The position numbers and the translations under genes were made by a program. A stretch of 28,667 nt of DNA. Origin: CAYRSS01 sp964426945 (GTDB taxonomy: Bacteria; Planctomycetota; Phycisphaerae; UBA1845). Each line of letters begins with the position of its first letter. The stretch's first letter is position 1. The stretch spans positions 1-28,667 of the forward strand of contig CAYRSS010000053.1 of the NCBI GenBank assembly GCA_964426945.1, in the 5' to 3' direction. The notes under the pieces were generated by a model, which was given only the letters and a program-made list of their open reading frames with translations, did not search any database and was not told where the DNA came from. Shown here piece after piece: positions 24,740 through 28,667 of this stretch.

Positions 24740-25690
24740 ATGGACAACTTCGCCGATCGTCTGCTGGCCGCCGCAAGCGCGAAGGGCGCCGCGGCCTGCG
24801 TCGGACTGGATCCGCTGATCGAAATGCTGCCTCCCGCGGTGCTGGGTGAGTTCGGCCTGTCGCCGGAGAGCGCGGCCGGCGCCGATGCCGAGCGCTGCGC
24901 CGCGGCAATGGAGGCGTTCGGCCGCGGCGTGATCGACACGGTGGCGCCGCTGGTGCCGGCGGTGAAGATCAACATCGCGTTCTTCGAGCGTTACTACGCC
25001 CCGGGAATCGCAGCGTATTACCGCCTGACCGCCCACGCGAAGGCCGCGGGGCTCGTCGTCATCGGCGACGTGAAGCGCGGCGACATCGGCCACTCCACCA
25101 CGCAGTACGCCCACGCCCAGCTCGCCGCGCCGGGCAGCGCCGGCGCCTGCGCAGCCGCCGACGCGCCGGACGCCGTGACCGTCAGCCCCTACCTGGGCTT
25201 TGACACCGTCGAGCCCTTCGCCGCCGTCGCCCGCCGCGAGGGCAAGGGGCTGTTCGTGCTGGTGCAGACGAGCAACGCCTCGGCCGAGGCGATTCAGGGG
25301 CTGCGCCTGGCGGAGGGTGACACGGTCTGTCACCGCGTGGGGCGGATCGTCGAAGGCTGGGCCGCGGCCGACGGGCTGGTGGGCCGCAGCGGCTACAGCG
25401 CGATCGGCGCGGTGGTCTCGCCGCGGGACGTGCCCTCGACCGAGCGCCTGCGCGAGCTGATGCCGCACTGCCTGTTCCTGGTCCCCGGCTTCGGCGCCCA
25501 GGGCCGCACGGCCGACGAGGTGGCGCGGTGCTTCAAGCCGGACGGCACGGGGGCGCTGATCACGTCATCGCGCGAGATCATCTTCGCGCACGCGAAGGCG
25601 GCCGACGGCGCCGACTGGCGCAAGGCCACCGCCCTCGCATGCGAAAAAATGGTGGAAGCGATCCGAGCGGTGTCCGTTCCGCGACGATAG
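24740..25690 (+). CDS. pyrF: Orotidine 5'-phosphate decarboxylase (long, type 2)
   Basis: Decarboxylates OMP to UMP, the last step of de novo pyrimidine synthesis, in the cytoplasm. 316 residues, the size of the longer PyrF subfamily rather than the roughly 230-residue E. coli type. Active-site pieces are CVGLDP (20-25), VKINIAFFERY (75-85, K76) and the signature GDVKRGDIGHST (109-120, with D110, K112 and D115). Phosphate-binding residues lie near LVPGFGAQGRTADE and the C-terminal TSSREIIFAHA. The ATG 24740 has GGGAGGG six bases upstream and starts the homology. It has its own promoter and no other pyr gene beside it. Confidence 0.94.
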   Translation: MDNFADRLLAAASAKGAAACVGLDPLIEMLPPAVLGEFGLSPESAAGADAERCAAAMEAFGRGVIDTVAPLVPAVKINIAFFERYYAPGIAAYYRLTAHAKAAGLVVIGDVKRGDIGHSTTQYAHAQLAAPGSAGACAAADAPDAVTVSPYLGFDTVEPFAAVARREGKGLFVLVQTSNASAEAIQGLRLAEGDTVCHRVGRIVEGWAAADGLVGRSGYSAIGAVVSPRDVPSTERLRELMPHCLFLVPGFGAQGRTADEVARCFKPDGTGALITSSREIIFAHAKAADGADWRKATALACEKMVEAIRAVSVPRR

Positions 25691-26004
25691 CGGTCAGGCC
25701 GCGGTGTGCGGTGGCCGCAGGCCCCGGGCTACGCATTCCCTTCGAAAGCTGCGCGACCGCGCAGCGCAAGTCTCCCTTCATGGGTGTCCCGGCTCGCAGC
25801 CCGATTCTCAACCGATCGCGCGATACCGGGCGAACGTGGAAGCCTCGGCAAAGTTGCGTTCGCAAAACCCGTTCACATGACGCCGTTCGCGCAGCAATTG
25901 CACCGGCAATTGTCGCCCTCGGGGCGCCCCGCGCGCGAACCGTGTAGTACGCTTGCATGCGTCGGGCAGGATCATTTGCGAACCGATCTGCGGGAGCGCA
26001 GCCG
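25691..26004. other. 314-base intergenic region with two small inverted repeats
   Basis: TTGCG-TT-CGCAA (25854-25865) and CAATTGC-ACCG-GCAATTG (25895-25912) are perfect small inverted repeats. The second is AT-rich for this genome and could be an operator for the small gene at 26005. No promoter with good spacing was found. Confidence 0.4.
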
Positions 26005-26253
26005 ATGAAGGACTATTCTGACGGCGCGGTGGATCGCTGTGTAGAGTTTGTGCTGCGGTTCATCTCGGCAGACCGTCATCGCAGCCGGCTGCCTGCGGCG
26101 GAGCAGCGCCGCGAGCACGCCCGCGCCCTCGAATACCTCAACCGCCTCGCCCCCGACACGCTGACCCGCGCGCTGCATAAGCTCTACCGCGCCGGCGAGG
26201 CCGAGCAGCGCCGCGCCGCCCGCACCCAACGCCGAACGACCGGCCATCGCTGA
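26005..26253 (+). CDS. Small protein of unknown function (82 residues)
   Basis: Starts at ATG 26005 (MKDYSDGAVDRCVEFVLRF), with GGGAG about nine bases upstream. It appears all-helical: an amphipathic N-terminal part, RALEYLNRLAPDTLTRALHK in the middle, and a strongly basic tail rich in Arg and Thr that could contact nucleic acid. No family was recognised. The gene-like codon bias and Shine-Dalgarno favour it being real. It sits alone between pyrF and the GH10-like gene. Confidence 0.55.
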   Translation: MKDYSDGAVDRCVEFVLRFISADRHRSRLPAAEQRREHARALEYLNRLAPDTLTRALHKLYRAGEAEQRRAARTQRRTTGHR

Positions 26254-26505
26254 CCGCGAAGACCCCGCACGCCGAGCAGCCGGCGCCGGGCCGCCGCGTA
26301 GCGCCGCCCCACACCAGCCCCACCCAACCGCATTGCCCCGCGCGCCCGGCGAGCGACGCACACCCCGCTCCGCACGCCGGGATTTGCCGGGACCGCCGCG
26401 GGACCGCCGGGCTGTACGGCGCAGCCATCCGAGGGCATAATGCGGGGCCCGGCGGCGGGCGGTGCGTGCCCCGGACAAAGACCACGGGCTTCGGGTTTGG
26501 CGGCG

Positions 26506-27981
26506 ATGTCGGACAAGGGCGCCTCCCTCAGTTTTGCGGTGTACAGCGGCGGAAAGCCGGCCGACCAGGTGGACCTGTCCAGCGCCTACCTGATCGGCAG
26601 CGACGACGTACCCCTGCGCGCCGAGTTCGCCCTCCGCGGCGGCGTCATCCAGTGCCGCAAGCGAACCCCCGGCCCAGCGGGGCTCGTCGTGCTCTACGAC
26701 CTCGACGGCGTCGGCCAGACCATGGCCGAGACCGTGCGCGTCCCGGAGCGAAAAAACCCCTACATCCTGACCCTCGAACTCACCCGCTCGCGGCTGCTGC
26801 GCATCCACCAGAAGGTCGAGGAATGGGGGCTGCTCGAGCAGGCGGAGGCCCAGCCCGCCCTTAAAAAGGTCGATGCGGCGAGGGATCTGCTCATCCGCGC
26901 CCTGCAGGCGGCGTCGCCCGGCGAGTCGGCCGAGATCGGCCACGAGGCCCTTGTGGCGGCCGTCTCAGCCAGTGAGGAGCTGGCCCGCATCCACGCCGGC
27001 ATCCTTGCCCAGCGCCGCCGCACGGCGGGCACGGCCAAGCGCGTCTTCGGCTGCGGAGTGGCCCTGGACAAGACGGCCGAGGGCTACCGCAAGGCGCTTG
27101 CCGCGGGATTTGATTTCGTCTGCCTCCCGGTGCTGTGGCGCGACGTCGAGCCGACCGAGCAGAATTTCAACTGGAAGCCGCTGGACTCCTGGGTCGAGTG
27201 GCTCTCCAAAAACCGCATTCCCATCAAGGGCTCGGCCCTGGTCTCCTTCACCGAGGCGAACGTCCCGGACTGGCTGTATATCTGGGAGCACGACTTTGAA
27301 ACGATCCGCGACCTGACCTTTGAACACGTCAAGCGTGTCATCGGCCGGTACGCGTCGTATATCTCGGTGTGGGACGTCGTCGACGGCATCCACGCCCAGA
27401 GCACTTTCACCTTCAGCTTCGAACAACTCATGGAGCTGTCGCGGATGGCCACGGCGGCAGCCAAGCAGGTGGCCCCGAAGTGTACGAGCGTGGTGAACGT
27501 CCGCGGCCCGTGGGGAGAGTTCTACGCCGCGAACCAGCGGACGATCCCGCCGACGCTCTATGCCGACATGATCCTGCAGAACGGGCTGAACTTCGACGCC
27601 CTGGGGGTGCAGTTCTCCTTCGGCGAAGGCGCGATGACCGCCCGCGACATGTTCCAGGTGTCGTCGATCCTCGACACCTACGGCAAGTTCGGCAAGCCGC
27701 TGCACCTCTCGGCGGTGTGCGCCCCGTCGGCCGCGGACCCGTCGGGCTCCGCCGGCGGCTGGCACGGCGGCTGGACCGATGAGTCGCAGGCTGCCTGGCT
27801 GCGCGAGTTCGCGACCATCGCCCTCAGCAAACCGTTCGTCGACAAGATCGCCTGGCACCGCCTTTGCGACAGCGACACCCTCGCCACCCCCGCCACCGGC
27901 CTGCTCCGCGCCGATCTGACGCCCAAGCCGGCGATGAAGGAAATGGCGAAGCTGAAGCAGGAATACTCGCTTGCAGTTTAG
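26506..27981 (+). CDS. GH10 (xylanase)-fold protein without the canonical catalytic glutamates
   Basis: 491 residues with no signal peptide. Residues 1-105 form a beta-rich N-domain, then a helical linker (about 105-185), and from about 190 a barrel like glycoside hydrolase family 10: GCGVALDKTAEGYRKALAAG, FDFVCLPVLWRDVEPTEQNF, then KGSALVSFTEANVPDWLY. Where GH10 has WDVVNE with its acid/base Glu, this has WDVVDGIHA (289-297). Where the nucleophile lies in TELD, it has PLHLSAVCA (about 398-406). It still has FATIALSKPFVDKIAWHRLC, a typical GH10 end. It may bind sugars without cutting them, or use other residues. The start at 26506 (MSDKGASLSFAV) is the most likely; the upstream frame looks non-coding. 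A hairpin follows the stop. Confidence 0.78.
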   Translation: MSDKGASLSFAVYSGGKPADQVDLSSAYLIGSDDVPLRAEFALRGGVIQCRKRTPGPAGLVVLYDLDGVGQTMAETVRVPERKNPYILTLELTRSRLLRIHQKVEEWGLLEQAEAQPALKKVDAARDLLIRALQAASPGESAEIGHEALVAAVSASEELARIHAGILAQRRRTAGTAKRVFGCGVALDKTAEGYRKALAAGFDFVCLPVLWRDVEPTEQNFNWKPLDSWVEWLSKNRIPIKGSALVSFTEANVPDWLYIWEHDFETIRDLTFEHVKRVIGRYASYISVWDVVDGIHAQSTFTFSFEQLMELSRMATAAAKQVAPKCTSVVNVRGPWGEFYAANQRTIPPTLYADMILQNGLNFDALGVQFSFGEGAMTARDMFQVSSILDTYGKFGKPLHLSAVCAPSAADPSGSAGGWHGGWTDESQAAWLREFATIALSKPFVDKIAWHRLCDSDTLATPATGLLRADLTPKPAMKEMAKLKQEYSLAV

Positions 27982-27986
27982 CAGTG

Positions 27987-28002
27987 CCGGGCTTTCGCCC
28001 GG
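27987..28002 (+). terminator. Hairpin after the GH10-like gene
   Basis: CCGGGC-TTTC-GCCCGG, a perfect 6-base stem with a 4-base loop, starting six bases after the stop codon. It lacks a T-run. Confidence 0.45.
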
Positions 28003-28036
28003 GTATCGCAACCACGCATCGACAGGACCCTGCACA

Positions 28037-28667
28037 ATGTGCCCCGACACCTCCGCCGTCGTGCACGCTTATCAGACAGATTTCCTTAGTGCCAACCCAC
28101 TCTCAAAGGATATCCTCGAACGACTTCGGCAAGATCTCGACGACGCGGAAATAATTCGCTTTGCAGTCGCATACATCTCACAACCAGCCATCGATGCTCT
28201 CGATTTGCAGCGGCTTGCATCATTGCTATGCCACGAACACTCCTTTGGTCTCGGTTCCTTGACGTGCGATTTCGGCTATAAGCCACTCTATGCGCTTCAA
28301 TCGGCGCTGACAGTGAATGACCCACCGCGCCTGAAGTACTTCCTTGAGCCGTACACGGCCGACGAGCCTCGGCTACTCCACGACAAGCTTATCTACTTGG
28401 CATCCCCTTCCCGCGGGAAATCCGTACTCTATGTAGGATCTCACAACTGGACTGGAGCAGCACTTGGGATCACGAATCCCTATAACATCGAGGCTTCACT
28501 GCGCATCGAGCTGCCGTTTGAGCGCTCCGATCTGGATGGCGACGGGTCAGGCCTCGCGGCAATGGCCAATGCTCACCTCATGAAATGCTATGAGTATCCC
28601 GTTGCAATGCCGGTTACGCCCGAAAACCGTCTCGTATTTCAATGTTGGTATGAAGCCGCTTGCACTC
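28037..28667 (+). CDS. PLD-like (HKD) nuclease/phosphodiesterase, 5' part only
   Basis: ATG 28037 opens a frame of 210 codons that is still open at the window edge. The N-terminal part (MCPDTSAVVHAYQTDFL) leads into a PLD-type domain: LRQDLDDAEIIRFAVAYIS (30-48), then RLLHDKLIYLA (112-122, H115 and K117 of HxK) and LYVGSHNWTGAALG (131-144, with the S-x-N pair). This is the first HKD-type half-site, and the second, if any, is beyond the window. Proteins of this kind act on DNA in repair, restriction and defence systems. Base composition drops sharply here: two 60-base lines counted give 31 and 29 G+C, against 40 in a line of the preceding gene, and codons with A or T third bases are common, so transfer is likely. 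The Shine-Dalgarno is weak. Confidence 0.72.
   Translation, partial: MCPDTSAVVHAYQTDFLSANPLSKDILERLRQDLDDAEIIRFAVAYISQPAIDALDLQRLASLLCHEHSFGLGSLTCDFGYKPLYALQSALTVNDPPRLKYFLEPYTADEPRLLHDKLIYLASPSRGKSVLYVGSHNWTGAALGITNPYNIEASLRIELPFERSDLDGDGSGLAAMANAHLMKCYEYPVAMPVTPENRLVFQCWYEAACT

Overview
The window is GC-rich bacterial chromosome, except for its last roughly 630 bases. Two secreted proteins carry C-terminal type I dockerin-like segments (GDFDGDSDVDLID and DLDGDGDVDLRDA types followed by a short helix), a pattern typical of Planctomycetota, Phycisphaerae-like lineages in particular. Housekeeping genes are scattered rather than clustered: a lone murD, glnS, rpoN and pyrF. This also fits that phylum, but the assignment is inference.

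Left part (1-10766, all minus strand): the start of a secreted protein running off the left edge, murD, glnS (glutaminyl-tRNA synthetase), a secreted subtilisin-like protease with a dockerin, a Tat-exported FAD amine-oxidase-like protein, and rpoN (sigma-54). Several of these have a readable sigma-70-like promoter and a good Shine-Dalgarno sequence. The murD-glnS gap holds a small hairpin/direct-repeat cluster.

Middle part (11098-19026): gdhA reads divergently from rpoN. It is followed by a large secreted YVTN-propeller, two-CxxCH, dockerin protein. A four-gene corrinoid methyl-transfer set comes next. A stand-alone homocysteine S-methyltransferase (plus strand) converges with a 14-base overlap on an MtaA/UroD-type methyltransferase (minus). 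Upstream of that on the minus strand lie a free-standing methionine-synthase reactivation domain and a corrinoid protein whose reading frames overlap by ATGA. Together they resemble MetH cut into separate proteins, without its folate domain and with an extra MtaA-like enzyme. A 121-base foldback element with perfect 17-base terminal inverted repeats lies inside this set and supplies the stop codon of the reactivation gene.

Right part (19310-27981): an EamA transporter and DoxX protein (convergent, overlapping), a lipoprotein made of two retropepsin-like lobes, an exported GyrI-like domain protein, and a HypA-like/HypB-like pair in which the nickel-binding and GTPase signature residues have changed. 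These are followed by pyrF, a small unknown gene, and a GH10-fold protein that lacks the two xylanase catalytic glutamates at the expected places.

Right edge (28037-end): base composition falls abruptly to about 50% GC, and a PLD-like (HKD) gene begins and runs out of the window. It may be the first gene of an acquired island. No rRNA, tRNA, CRISPR array or intact insertion sequence was recognised.
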